Shown one piece after another: positions 23,666 through 43,979 of a stretch of 64,000 nt of DNA. Numbering within the stretch: position 1 is the first letter of the stretch; every line of letters begins with the position of its first letter. Both the position numbers and the translations under genes were made by a program. The stretch is from Daphnia pulex (Eukaryota > Arthropoda > Branchiopoda > Diplostraca > Daphniidae), in NCBI RefSeq assembly GCF_021134715.1, contig NC_060026.1, positions 10,283,001-10,347,000 on the forward strand. The letters run 5' to 3'. The notes under the pieces are model-generated. The model had not been told where the DNA came from, made no database searches, and saw only the letters and a program-made list of their open reading frames with translations.

Positions 23666-24388
23666 TTTAACAAGCAATCCAACACTCAAGCGCACCAAAT
23701 CCATAGACCCCCCTTTTTTCCCATTCCGCTATGGGACCTAAAAATCTGTAATAATTCAGGCATATCCAGTTTTCTACTCCGGATTTACCTGTTTTTGCAG
23801 AATTCAATTTTTTTACTTTTGCAGATGCCAAAGCTACGCTTTCCTGGCCTTCACTTTAGACCGGGGGACATACTGTAGGAGTGTAGGCCCTTTCATATAG
23901 TCTAGTGGCCAGCAATATGAAGCCCGAGGTGCAGAGAACTCGTATGCTTCGGCTGTCATCCACCAGGAACGCGAGAGAGAGTGATAAAATATGGCGACTA
24001 GGCTGGGTGGGAAACTGGTCAAAATTGCACTTTACTAGATTGGGAATAACTCGGCCAATCTAATCCGGAATGTAAATTCCTTTTGGATTGGTATTTAGGG
24101 ATGGCCGAGCAAACTTTTGGGAGAATTTGTTTTTTTTAAAAGGTTAGCATTTACCCAAAAAGCGACACCAAAGACCCCCCCAATTTGTTAAAATTTGAAA
24201 AAACCCAAACTTTAACATTAAATATCTCCCGAACGACAGTGAATATTTAAATTCTGTAAAAACAGGTGATTTTGGAGTAAAAAACTGGATATGCTTGAAT
24301 TATTACAGATTTTTAGGTCCCATAGCGGAATGCGAAAAAAGGAGGGTCCATGGATTTGCTGCTCTTGAGTGGTGGATTGCTTGTTAAA
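23666..24388. mobile_element. ~720-bp element with ~150-bp inverted ends and a nested repeat
   Basis: Left arm 23666-23805 (tttaacaagcaatcca..actcaag, then cccattccgctatggg and acctaaaaatctgtaata) is the inverse of about 24250-24388. The middle (23830-24015) is the second copy of the dispersed repeat at 10.5 kb. It has no coding capacity. Target duplications are not clear. Confidence 0.75.
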
Positions 24389-27218
24389 ATAAAATATTTT
24401 AAATAGCGGGAGTGCAGTATTGACATTCAGGCACTAAACACTTTGTTTTCTTCATCTCTGAAATAATTCAAATAAAACTGCAAAACATGCGAAAAAAATC
24501 CCCTGCTCAGAATTTTTTATTCTATTAGGTTGCTATCTTAACTCTATAAATATGGAACGCGAAAGTGACAAAAATTTAACTGCTGAAAATTTAAAAATTA
24601 CTGCTCAAAATTCACTCTACTCTCCCCCCGACTTCTAGCTGGCGGTCCAAAAAATTTCGTTTCTACGCCTCCTTCTGGGAGGAATCATAAGATATCGATT
24701 GAAATCCATGGTCGCTTAACAATTGATTTGCAAAGAGCAGTTGATTTTGAGCAGTTAATTTTTTTGTCACTTGGCGTTCCATAAACAAATATCTACAGTC
24801 CATAAACAAAATTTTTTTCATAGAGGATTATTCTCTCGATTTCCCCATAAGTGTTAAACGCGTAAACTGGAATGAACGGTCCTACACTCAGAATTTCACC
24901 AGAATTTGTGGTAACATATTTTAAGCATTCAATAAAAATTAATTTGCTTACAGATAGAAACAAGTAAGCTAATAAATATCATTTAATTAAATTCTGATCG
25001 ATTCTGATTTTCTTATTCTTATTACCACCTTTTTCCCGCATGAAAAGGTGCGCTTAAATTAAAATTAAGTTCTACTATCCTTTCCTAAGCAAATTAAGCG
25101 AGTTTTTTTTTGCATTTTCTAATAACAATCCTCATTCCTACATAAAGAAAGCTGGAAACCCATACTTATACTAAATGCGATTTTTTATGAACTAAGCTAA
25201 CTAGGTTCCCATGATTATTTTTATTTTGACTATAGTGTACGAAGATTACAGGCTACTCAGTTGCTGTGACCTGTTTGCAGCCCATATACCAACGTGACTA
25301 ATATTAACCAATAGGCCTATAACATAAATAAGTTGCTTGATAACTTTACCAGTAACAGAAGAAACGAAATAACGAACATCTCTGATGTATTACTGACTTT
25401 GGGTTCCCGGATGTTCTAATTTGACGCACGTTTTCGAAGCAAACAACAAAACAGTGTACTTTAATCTTTTTAAATCTTATTAAACATTAAAATTGAGAAT
25501 GGTAGTGATAAGGAATAGACGGTACGATGTCATCCGCTTCTACACTAGTCTTCGACTGTTTCGTTCATGGAATATTTAGGTTAGATTTATGTGTTTTCAA
25601 ACATTGTTTGCATGTATTTTTTAAATATAAAGCTACGTGCTTCTACGTTGGTTTGAAATGTATTGCACGTTATAAGATGCTCCGAATATTACATGAATAT
25701 GAGAGCATCGTGTATACTGGTTTGGAATGGTTATTCGTGTTTGATGCATGGCAGTACTCAATTTCCGTAATATTCTATAAAATTCAACAATGACATTGAC
25801 ATTTGTCGTTGAAAACAGCGTGAGAAAATCTTAATCCTAGTTCTCGACCAGCCAAAATTCTCTTGGAAATTGCCGGATACACGACGTGCAGAATGACGTG
25901 CTTCTTTTTTTTATTTCCCTTATAATTGTTTATTTATATTTATACTTTTTAAGGGTACGCGGAACAAGTTGGATGCTATTTCCAGTAAAGCGAACTCGGT
26001 CATCAGTCATTGAGTAAAACGGGAAAGATGTCGCAAGGCAATATTTTATCATTCTTTATTTTGTGGGAATCTGCTAAATAAATTGAAAACCTAGTCCAGT
26101 ACCGGTAGTATTGTTCCGTTATGGTCGCATTTTTCTTTTTTTCTTTATTTGTTTTTCTATGCGTTTTATTCTTTTGCATAAAAAAAGTTATAGCATAATA
26201 TTAAGCTATAGTTAGCTAATACATATGGCAATTGAAATGTCCCGGCAAAAATACTTGATCCACAGCCGGCCTGATCTCAGTCCCTAGATGATACGCTGCG
26301 TCCTTCTTTTATGTATATTTCTTTGCACTCTCTTCACATACACACGTCCACCTTACCTTGCAGAGTCTAGGCTACGGAGTATTACAGGCTACGGAAAATA
26401 AAGATTTCTATAAATGTGCAGAGCGGGAGGACAAAAACATCCAAAATAAATAATAAACAATAACAGAAATTATTAATTAAGCTACGTGATGCGTGAATTG
26501 GAGAATAAGTATAGCCTAGTGATCCTATTTCTATTTAAAATATGGTATTAATACCAAATTTACAATTTTTATGCTGACGAGTGAAACCGGATGGCAACGA
26601 TTATGCTCTAAATTCTTGCAGATACGCGAGCGAGAGGCTGTTGGGATCCTATTTATTGGCTTGACGGCCGACCTTCGTGCTGTGCTCCAGTCCTGTCTCG
26701 TGTCCCGGTCCTGTTGAATTTGATTGAAATCTCTAGATTATTGAATCTCAGGCGTTCTCTTTCAATTCTTTTAATTTTATTGATTCGCTCAAATGCAAAT
26801 CAGTTCTGGCGATCTCACTGGCCGAAAAGAGGTTATCCTTGAATTGGTCGTGGCTGTTGGTGACTCCTTTGAACGGAGAGCACGCACTGACCAATAAAAG
26901 TGTTTACTTTTTTTCTCATTTTCATCATTTTAAAAGTCACTTGGTTATTAGTAATATATATTTTTGATTGCATAAGTGGGTCCTGTGTATAAAGCATGGT
27001 AGAATATATAGCAGTGTAGAATCGGTAAAATTTTGAAAAGAAAAATGACAAGGCCACCAGGAGGTTCAATATAGCAAGTCTCGACACTGGAGTATCCTCC
27101 AGGGGATAGATTTTACCAAGATCTCTGGCAGAGGCTGGAAAACTGATAAAGGCACCTGTTGGAATTTAAAGTACTTGTTTTTCTTGTCGCTTCTTCAAAA
27201 TTTTGATTTCTTCAACAG
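24389..27218. other. spacer without a supportable gene
   Basis: AT-rich. The frames at 25527-25793 (+) and 26833-27087 (-) are Cys- or Phe-rich, without conserved motifs or convincing splice partners. No RNA gene is seen. Confidence 0.4.
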
Positions 27219-28013
27219 TTGAATTATCCGAAGTGGAATTAACTCTTTCAGTTGTGACATTCGACATTCACCTCCGATCTCCGAAGTCGCCTCCGAAACT
27301 ATTATTGAATCCTGTACCGCTTCCTCCAACCATTTCTATTCCGCATCCTAAACAGCAAATGGCCCAACAGATGATGGGACTTAATCAGCAACCACCTCAA
27401 CCAGATCCTCCAATCGCTCCACGCATTAATTCTCCAATGAATTCACCAGCTCCATCTCCAATGGTGAGAAAGAGGGATATTTTACTATTTGTTTTTGCAT
27501 GTTTTTATTTAAATTTTTTTATATCAGATGGGCTTTCCCTCTCCTCAGACAAGTAATGGGGCTTCGCTACCCGTGTCGCAATTTAATCAAAGGAGTATCC
27601 AGGATGAACGCGGTGGTCAAGGCCATGGTGAACATCAAATGAACTTAGTTCCATCAAACAAAGAAAGGCATATGATGAGACGAAGCGTGGATAGACACCG
27701 TATGAGAAGGCAAATGGATGCTGTGCCCTATCCGTCCAAAGAGGCTTACGATTCTTATGTCGTGAATAATTACCGCAATACGATAAAGTTTATTGACATA
27801 CACCCCTCATCCAGTATATACCACCTGATACCACCACGACTGCTGCCGCTCCAAAATACGAATACTACGTCCCACGTTATTGATTGCCATGTATTATTTT
27901 TTCAGGCGTATAAGTATAATATTTATGGATTTAAACCAGTTTCTTTGTTTAAATGTCAAGTTTCAGCTATCGCTGCCAGATCGCTGCTGTGGTCTAGCAA
28001 CAGTGAGTATTGA
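27219..28013 (+). CDS. Pro/Gln-rich protein, partial
   Basis: Exon 27219-27463 (after ttcaacag, ending CCAATG|gtgaga) encodes SPPKLLLNPVPLPPTISIP, KQQMAQQMMGLNQQPPQPDP and RINSPMNSPAPSP. It joins phase 0 (atatcag|ATG) to an exon starting at 27528 with MGFPSPQTSNGASLPVSQF, then ERGGQGHGEHQMN and a basic RHMMRRSVDRHRMRRQMD. The low-complexity Pro/Gln/Met composition resembles transcriptional co-regulators, but no named domain is visible. The 5' end is missing. The last ~60 codons before the TAA at 28011-28013 look less protein-like and may be read-through of a further intron. It may be a fragment of a larger gene. Confidence 0.4.
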
Positions 28014-28304
28014 CTTGTTTCTCACTTGATCCAATTTCGACGACAATAATACTCTGGCCATAGCAACAGTGATATAGGTTATTCTATCAATATGTAAGTA
28101 ATCCTGGTTACCATGGAAATGCATCAAATCAAAACTCTACAATGTGTTATACTATTCGGGTATTGCTGTTGGGTGTATAGTTTCAAGGTTGTTGTACTGT
28201 TTGCATCGCATGCGCAAGGATTAATCATGTTTCATTCCGAGTTCGACGCGTATCGCTAGAGATTTGTCAAGTTTCATTTGGTTGGTCAATGTCATAGTGA
28301 CAAG

Positions 28305-28952
28305 ATGGGTTTTAAATCGTTCATCTTTTCTTTGTTTATACTATCGTTGTTAAGGCCGTCATTTCAGCACAATGAACAACTTGTTCAGCTGATTCTCAGT
28401 TGGGAGGACGAAACTTGTCCTGGAACGGTTGTCGTTTTTGATAAACACTATTGGATGGAGGAGCACGCTTTGATTGACCAATTGGTTCTGCAATACTCGC
28501 GACCCCTTACACTTTTGCAAAGTTTCAGCAACTACGGACTGTTGCCGGATGACGATTCGTGGACCGGTGCAGGTGGGTCTCCGTTGGAAACACTCTGTAA
28601 CAATATAATTATTTTCAATCGCTATCCGGCTGATTTAACGACCGTCTACCGCCAATTGACTGCTCGCTATCCCTACATTGGGCAAGTCTTGGTCGTAACC
28701 CCAAGTGCATCGGAGCAAGTCGAACGATTCCTTTATGAATTTAAAAATCACAAAATTATGTTGGTGATCAATCGACCTTGGCGTCATTTGGAATTACGCA
28801 ACTGCTGTTGGGGTCCTGATCGTCGAATTCGGCGCGTTGATCTTCTGCCGGATTCAAGCGTTCGCTGGGAGGAATTTGGGCTTCGCACTTCTAGCAGGAT
28901 AGCTGATAACGGACCGAAAGATGAAGATCAATTCACTGACCCATCTGTTTAG
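28305..28952 (+). CDS. secreted or receptor N-terminal-like protein, single exon (215 aa)
   Basis: A single open frame ends in TAG. The ATG at 28305 gives MGFKSFIFSLFILSLLRP, a good signal peptide. The in-frame ATG at 28278 would put nine polar residues ahead of it, so 28305 is preferred. The body is mixed alpha/beta-looking (GTVVVFDKHYWMEE, YSRPLTLLQSFSNYGLLPDD, YIGQVLVVTPSASEQVERF, HKIMLVINRPWRHLELR) with a CC pair and a polar tail. This layout recalls the extracellular N-terminal region of arthropod ionotropic receptors. However, no ligand-binding or pore domain follows before 29.3 kb. It may be an orphan secreted protein or a truncated receptor; that comparison is weak inference. Confidence 0.5.
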   Translation: MGFKSFIFSLFILSLLRPSFQHNEQLVQLILSWEDETCPGTVVVFDKHYWMEEHALIDQLVLQYSRPLTLLQSFSNYGLLPDDDSWTGAGGSPLETLCNNIIIFNRYPADLTTVYRQLTARYPYIGQVLVVTPSASEQVERFLYEFKNHKIMLVINRPWRHLELRNCCWGPDRRIRRVDLLPDSSVRWEEFGLRTSSRIADNGPKDEDQFTDPSV

Positions 28953-29367
28953 CTCTCTATTTAGTACTGAAAGAAGTTGAGTTCTGTTTGCACGAGCCTA
29001 AAAACAGAAACACTTGATTTTGATGTCTTAGTAAACAAATGTTTTATCTAGGTAGCAATCAACATTGTAGATGTCGCTGTTTATCTGAAAAAATGTATCG
29101 AGTATCTACTAGAAAAATTACTATTCAATTATATATTCCAAAGTTGATTATAAATACACAAAAAGAGACGGAAAAGATGAAGAACACGGATGAGAACGTA
29201 GAAGACGAGGTATTAGAACGCGAAAGAGGATAAATTTAATTAGATTGCGCGAAAAGGAGGAAACTGGAAGATAGAAAAATCCCTTCCAGAGACAGTGTGG
29301 CATAGTAATGGACGAAATCATATTTAATCTTTTTTATTGGTTTATTAAACACGAGGAAGGAAATATT
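28953..29367. other. spacer between orphan ORF and FIGNL1 3' end
   Basis: Contains a 64-codon frame (29039-29233) ending in a Lys/Glu-rich run, without a recognisable domain. It probably includes the FIGNL1 3' UTR; the plus strand tttattggtttattaaa at 29333-29350 gives minus-strand AATAAA-like signals. Confidence 0.4.
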
Positions 29368-31912
<2,545 letters not shown>

Positions 31913-32198
31913 TGTGTCCACAAATTTATCCTGTTTGTTATGTTTCGTATTTTTGAAGCCGCATGGTTTTGTAACCAACGTTGCAATGTACACAACTGAT
32001 TGAAATAACGGGACGAAATCGAATAAATTTTATTATTTTAAAAGTTCAAAAATAAATATATACATGTAATTCTGGGCACTAGTAAATTTTAATTATTTAA
32101 ATTTTAATTCGGCAGCATTTGACATGAAACAAATTTGGTTACTGTTTAGAAACCACCTTCACTCCTTTAGATCACAACATTTCTGTTCTATTATCAAA
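31913..32198. promoter_or_regulatory. shared bidirectional promoter region, FIGNL1 / NDUFA6
   Basis: The start codons of FIGNL1 (-) and NDUFA6 (+) are 286 bp apart, head to head. The AT-rich interval must hold both 5' UTRs and promoters. No obvious TATA box can be assigned. The arrangement is seen; shared regulation is inference. Confidence 0.55.
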
Positions 32199-32658
32199 AT
32201 GGCTTCAACTGCTGGAACAGTTATTAAATCTGGAGTTAAACAAGTGAGACCACTGCTATCTGTCGACAATGCCGAAGCTCGCAAACGGGTCCTTAATTTG
32301 TATAAGGCCTGGTATCGTCAAGTCCCATACATAGGTAAATGATCTATTAACAAATTCGTCAATTCTATTGCAACAAATTATACCATTTGACTAAAACCCT
32401 GTAAATTTCGCAGTTTTGGAGTACGATATTCCGAAGAATGAAGCCCAATGTCGCGCTAAGCTGAGGGAAGAATTTGAGAAACACCGACATGCTAAGGATG
32501 TAAGAGTTATTGATATGTTGGTTGTAAAGGGCCAAATGGAACTTGTTGAAACTGTGAAGCGGTGGAAGCAAAAAGGACATGTTATGAACTACTTCAGGAC
32601 ACCCATCAATCCAAAACCCAATGATTTCTTGTCTAAATTTATTGCTGGCAGTGCCTGA
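32199..32658 (+). CDS. NDUFA6: NADH dehydrogenase 1 alpha subcomplex subunit 6 (126 aa)
   Basis: Two exons, 32199-32334 and 32414-32658 (ATAG|gtaaat, ttcgcag|TT), total 381 nt. NDUFA6 (B14) is an LYR-family accessory subunit of mitochondrial complex I that helps anchor the acyl carrier protein on the matrix arm. The sequence shows ARKRVLNLYKAWYRQVPYI, then DVRVIDMLVVKGQMELVET, WKQKGHVMNYF and the ending PNDFLSKFIAGSA. Length is close to the animal protein. The LYR motif reads L-Y-K here (residues 34-36). An in-frame upstream ATG at 32124 would add 25 residues (IWLLFRNHLHSFRS) resembling a targeting peptide. MASTAG is preferred because the subunit normally lacks a cleaved presequence. It converges with TRMT61A. 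Confidence 0.95.
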
Positions 32659-33082
32659 GGATGGACCTGTCTGAGATACCAGAACATCTGTATAGCCATC
32701 TGTAAGGTGGAGTTAGTGTATAGATAATAATAAAAGAACAGCGATGTTGAAGGAAGAGAATTTTCATATTTTTCTTTTTTAGTATTAGATTCACAATATT
32801 TGCTGGCAATTATCACTCCACCACCATGTAAAATTTTTGCTGACAACATAGGGACTGAATTTCGGATAATAGAGAAACCTGAAATGGTTTTAAATGTACA
32901 TGTCAATAATTGAAGAAAGGTCATTCAGTACTAGTTGTTTTGATTACAATTGGAATAAAAACCCAAATGCAATTGGAGTAAGTAAAGTATATTGATGTCT
33001 TTTGTAAGGTTGAATATTGATTGATGATGTATTTTCAGAGATGATTAATAACTTTACACAACAATCTTTTAATACAAGTTCA

Positions 33083-34230
33083 TCATGTCTGGCACTTTTC
33101 TGACTGACGCGGCCACGTAGCAAAAGTAAGATAACCGGTGTGTCCTGCCATTTGTAAAGCTGGAAGTACCGCTCTAAATTTGCGATCATCTTTTTTCTGA
33201 TTACCTTCACAGTTCTGTTCAAAAAATACACCATAAGTTAGGTACTCACACATTTTACACGAGCTAATTATAAATACCGTTTCTGGGGTATTACAAAAGG
33301 AGAAATTGTAGTCATCAATCTCAGGTAAGGTGATGTTTTTTACTTGGTACTCTCTCTGGAGGCATTCCATTGTCTCAATATATTTGAATCCTTCAGCCAG
33401 CAAACCTTCACATGTCTTTTGAGTTTGCTCAATACATGGGGAGAAGGTACAGATTCTTCCTCCTGGAAATCATAAAGGATGATTACATACATCATGACAA
33501 GCAAAATCAAATGGAAAATAAACCTGATTTTTTCAAAGCCTTGACAGCATGAGGAATTGCAAGCCATGGATTTGGAAGGTCTAAAAAGACTGCATCAGCT
33601 ACATTTTCCAAGTCAAAACCATCCTTGCAGGCATCTCTCTGTTTGGCAGTAACAAATGGTTCCCATCCATGATCTGAAAATTCCTGTGTCACAATCTCAA
33701 CTCTCTGTTGATGGAAATCAAAAGTATGCAAATGACCAGTGGGTGCAATAGCTCTTAAGATAGCATGAGAGAGAGATCCACTTCCAGTTCCTATGATTGA
33801 TAAAATGTTTTGATAAAATTATTGGGATACTTATTCATTCAATTAAAAATTTCAATGAAAAATTGCACATAATACCTGATTCAACAATAACCGAGCCAGC
33901 TTTTAAATCCAGTTGCATTACAATCAAGCTTATATCAGGTGTGTAAAGGATTTGAGTCCGATGTTTAAGGTTTAATGTCCACAGTTCAGGTGTTGGATGA
34001 AGAAGATAACCCCAACCACGAGAAAATTGCACTTTATGTCCGAACTTTTTCCCTACAAGTTCCTGAACTTTTAAGGCACCATATGCAGTTTGAAAAATGT
34101 TTTCAACCATATCGCCTTTTTTAGTAGCAATTAGGGGTTTAACTTGTAAAGCATACATAGCTTGTGGATTTACATAAATAATAACAGTGTCCCCCTCTTC
34201 AACTACACATTTGGTGTTGGCGAAGCTCAT
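33083..34230 (-). CDS. TRMT61A: tRNA (adenine-58-N1)-methyltransferase catalytic subunit (312 aa)
   Basis: Four exons, 34230-33876, 33790-33524, 33462-33278 and 33214-33083, total 939 nt. The enzyme, with TRMT6, makes m1A58 in the T-loop of tRNAs using S-adenosylmethionine. Family landmarks are the N-terminal GDTVIIYVNPQAMYALQV, FGHKVQFSRGWGYLLHPTP and TQILYTPDISLIVMQLDLK, and the AdoMet motif ESGTGSGSLSHAIL spanning an exon junction. They continue with the acidic loop HTFDFHQQRVE, the catalytic-region DAVFLDLPNPW, and the C-terminal GHTGYLTFATW. The ATG at 34230 opens the frame close to the normal N-terminus (MSFANTKCVVEEGD). All motifs look intact. The gene is convergent with NDUFA6 and followed upstream by the BIG gene on the same strand (568 bp gap). 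Confidence 0.95.
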
Positions 34231-34798
34231 TTTCTAAATGATCTTATTCTTTACCTTTCCTAACTAAAAAATGTGTTTGTATTTCAATTTTTCTTCAAGA
34301 AACATCCAAACACGTGTATTGGGATACTGACATGAAGTTTTACTTCTTGGGCACCAGATGGACTGGAGTAAGGGAAATGCAAACTTGGCGCGACCATGGC
34401 GCGACACTTAAAATGCGGTGGAAAATAATAAAATATAGCAAAAAAAAAACAAAAAAAAAACAGCTAGTATAAAAAAATCTAAACTTTAAAACACGGAATG
34501 GAGTCTGGGCTTATTATGTCATAATCGTTCATTTCATTCGATGTTTACGACGTTAGGTTTAAAAAATAAATCTAGTTTTTGTATTATCTTCTATTCTAAT
34601 ATCGTTTGTTTTAAAAGTTGTGTAACTTCTGAGTGTCAGTAAGAAAATATAACGATCTAGTAAACTTCAAATTCTTTTTATTTCTTTATCAAGGACGGTG
34701 AAGTGATCACTCGATACGGGAACTGGAGGTTTACATATGAGGGAGCAACTAGGGGTATAAATTTTCAAAGTACTAAACAACACCTAATAGATAAATAT
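34231..34798. other. TRMT61A upstream region / BIG 3' flank
   Basis: Contains the 5' region of TRMT61A, including a GC-containing patch gcgcgaccatggcgcgacac near 34385-34410, and the 3' flank of the ARF-GEF gene. A plus-strand open frame without ATG (34664-34863) runs into the last ARF-GEF exon; it is not called. Confidence 0.4.
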
Positions 34799-41321
<6,523 letters not shown>

Positions 41322-41571
41322 GATTTTCACGTGCACAAATGATACATTATTATTTCATAAGTAAGTACAAACAGCACTCGAACTCGTGGGTGAAAAAATG
41401 TACACGTTTGCAATAATATTCCTATTAGAAAAAGCCACACATCACTAGAAGGAATACACAATCAGTTTTAGACCAGCTGTTTTTGACGTGTCTTGTCATC
41501 AACTCCAGCAAGGGTGCCACGTATATATATTTGTCACGTTGCAGCATGGATTCGGATTCGGTATTTTGTAT

Positions 41572-43465
41572 AGGGCTGTTCGACATCTTTTTTAACATTT
41601 GTTGCCATCGTGGCAACGCAGCAACTCATGTATTTTTGTCTGCTACGAGTGACTTGTGTTTGTTCTGCGAAATATGAATTTTTTTGAAAAATAGTGATAG
41701 AAAAGGGGGTTGTTTTGAAGTTGTGATGTGTTTTCTTTATACATTAGTTCGTTATAGTGTTAGTGTTTAACTGTCTAGTGTAATGTCACTGTCTAATTAT
41801 GCCAGTGGACTTAGTATTGAGGCCAAAACACGTTATTTGGGAAAGTTATTTGTGTAGACAACAATTTCAAGAGAAAAACATTCCACGAATCGGGCATCAA
41901 GTCGCAAACTAATCCCCCAAAAAGAATAACAAAGCTTTGGAAGTGTGACACTTGCAAGAAAGCTGCTCGTGCCGCAGCGGCAAAAGCAAAGAAAAATAAC
42001 TTACCGGTCGTTCCTAGTAACAGTCAAGTTCAGAGAACAGCACTTTCCAATATAACCTCAATCAGTAGGCCCTAGTGAGTGAAAAGATACAATTTGTGTA
42101 CCTTCCTTTGTAAAAAAGAAAATCTCCATTTGTGAAAATGTTGTGTTTGATTAAATTATTACGAAGAAAATGGTAATCTGTTTGTGCCCCTGTTAACCAA
42201 GGTTAATACATCAAGTATTTATTGAAAATTTGTGGTTTATTACGAAAATTATTCACCTAAACACACTACAGTAAGGGTACAACAGATGAACACGAATTGT
42301 AAAGAGCGCAACAGACCCGTGACAGAATTGCTATTCTGTCACGTGACGTAATTAAATTTCCCTGAAGCTCAGATCATTTCATTAGCATACACGAGTTTTT
42401 CTTCAGTAAGAAATAGTTTTTCTTTTAAAACAGTAAGTTGCAACATTAATTCTGTTACTTGATCAACTGAAGTTGTTAGTGATGAATCACCGGAAGTAAA
42501 TTCGACGTCCCTGATGGATTGACTTGAATTATTTAATGCAGCTGAAAATTATAAGTAATGAACCAAAAAATTACTTTCATTAATTACAAAATAACATTTT
42601 AAAACATTACTTACGCAATGCATCAAAGGTGGTTTCAACCGTTATGATAGTTTCATCATCGGCAGTTGAAGTCATGTCAAAAGTTTCCGTACTTGTTGTT
42701 ACATCGTTCAAGGATGGGATTGGATGAGAATCACTTATTAGAAGTGTATCTCCAATTAATGCAACATCTTCATCGAAACTGTTTGAGGTATCTTCAGTTG
42801 CAGTTTCAACATCTATCAATGGAGGTGTATCAGCCTTGTCAAAAGCAACATTGTTACGTACTTGATGATCACCATCTGTAATGACAAAATAGTTCATTCA
42901 TTAAAACAACATATAGGAATGTTTTTTTACACATAAAATGAATAATGCAATACCTAGAAATTGTTTCGTCTTATTTGATCCCACATTTATAGAGGGTTCC
43001 CAATCAACATGTTTTTTGTGGAATTCTCCACTCGGCTTTCCTGTAAGCATTTCACAAATTGTAAGATAATAATCAATAATTGTTAGTATTAACCTATAAA
43101 TACCTGTAACAAAGTGATCCGAACACACATAGATATTTTTCAAGTTGGTGTGGATGATGTAATTCATTCTCTCCAACCACAAGTCTCGTCTTATACCCTC
43201 CTTTGGTAAACTATACAGTTTTACACTTCACTTTTCAGGTTACGGCAATTTGACACTTTGCACCATCTACTCACTGAACCTTTTTTAGTATTCATTATTC
43301 AGAATACCTATCAATTAGATAATTTAAAATTTTGTGATTGTTTTAATCTGAATACAAACTTTCAAATTTCACAGAATAAACAAGTCACTCGTAGCAGACA
43401 AAAATACATGAGTTGCTGCGTTGCCACGATGGCAACAAATGTTAAAAAAGATGTCGAACAGCCCT
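41572..43465. mobile_element. DNA transposon with THAP gene and ~100-bp inverted ends (ISL2EU-like)
   Basis: The left end AGGGCTGTTCGACATC (41572 on) and about 105 further bases are repeated in inverse, ending at 43465. AT flanks both ends (41570-41571 and 43466-43467). The arms include TGCCATCGTGGCAACGCAGC, itself palindromic. Inside lie a minus-strand THAP gene and a short plus-strand open segment around 41823-42078 (LWKCDTCKKAARAAAAKAK). An AT target duplication with AGGG-type ends and a THAP protein fits the ISL2EU branch of PIF/Harbinger transposons. That assignment is inference. No DDE domain is found inside, so it is non-autonomous. Confidence 0.8.
42369..43295 (-). pseudogene. THAP-domain protein gene, frameshifted
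   Basis: Exons 43295-43104, 43040-42954, 42875-42615 and 42541-42369 join in phase. The N-terminus reads MNTKKGSVSRWCKVSNC, then KLYSLPKEGIRRDLWLERM, IYVCSDHFVTG, GKPSGEFHKKHVDWEPSIN. This is the C2CH pattern of a THAP zinc finger (Cys pair, aromatic/Pro segment, RRDLW, CSDH). The rest is acidic Ser/Thr-rich, ending in a likely coiled coil (LMLQLTVLKEKLFLTEEKL). At about 43219 the frame is broken: SEV is followed by TAA, and the conserved KLYSLP lies in another phase (two extra or one missing base). Without the lesion it would be about 230 residues. It lies inside the transposon at 41572-43465 and probably bound its ends. Confidence 0.75.
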
Positions 43466-43979
43466 ATAAACGGAAACGGTGGAGGGGGAGCGAGTTTTCT
43501 CCCTGGTAAAAGCGATAATATATAAGAATTATTTAAAAAAGGTTCGTGAGATTTAATCTCAATTCTCTTAAAATCCTTCGTTTCGTATGTTAGAGGAGAC
43601 AGGAGAGATACAATTTGTTTGGAGTGAAGAACCTCATTTTTGTCCTGTTTTGATTATATTCTGGTTATACTAATTTGTGTCGTGTCACATATTCTCTTTG
43701 GTAATAATTCATAAACTCAGCTAATATTTAGATTGTAAACATGTATCACGTCGATAGAAAAAAATCTTTGCATTTTATTCATTTCAGAATAATTGGGTTG
43801 CACTTGAGCAACTAAACACAATCACGCATATATGACAAATGACAACATTATAACGCTGAAAGATCTAATGTTAGTATGACATGAGACTTAGTAGTTAGTA
43901 GTCCTTGCGTCAGTACTAGTCCCAATCAAGTCAGGAAGAGAAGTGCACTTTGGAATAGATAAAAAAAGAGAAAATACGA
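43466..43979. other. spacer, 3' flank of TMEM104-like gene
   Basis: AT-rich, and includes the likely 3' UTR of the transporter gene. No other gene is seen. Confidence 0.5.

Noticed and set aside
32589-32924. 111-codon minus-strand frame
   Set aside because: It overlaps the NDUFA6 last exon and 3' UTR, without conserved motifs.
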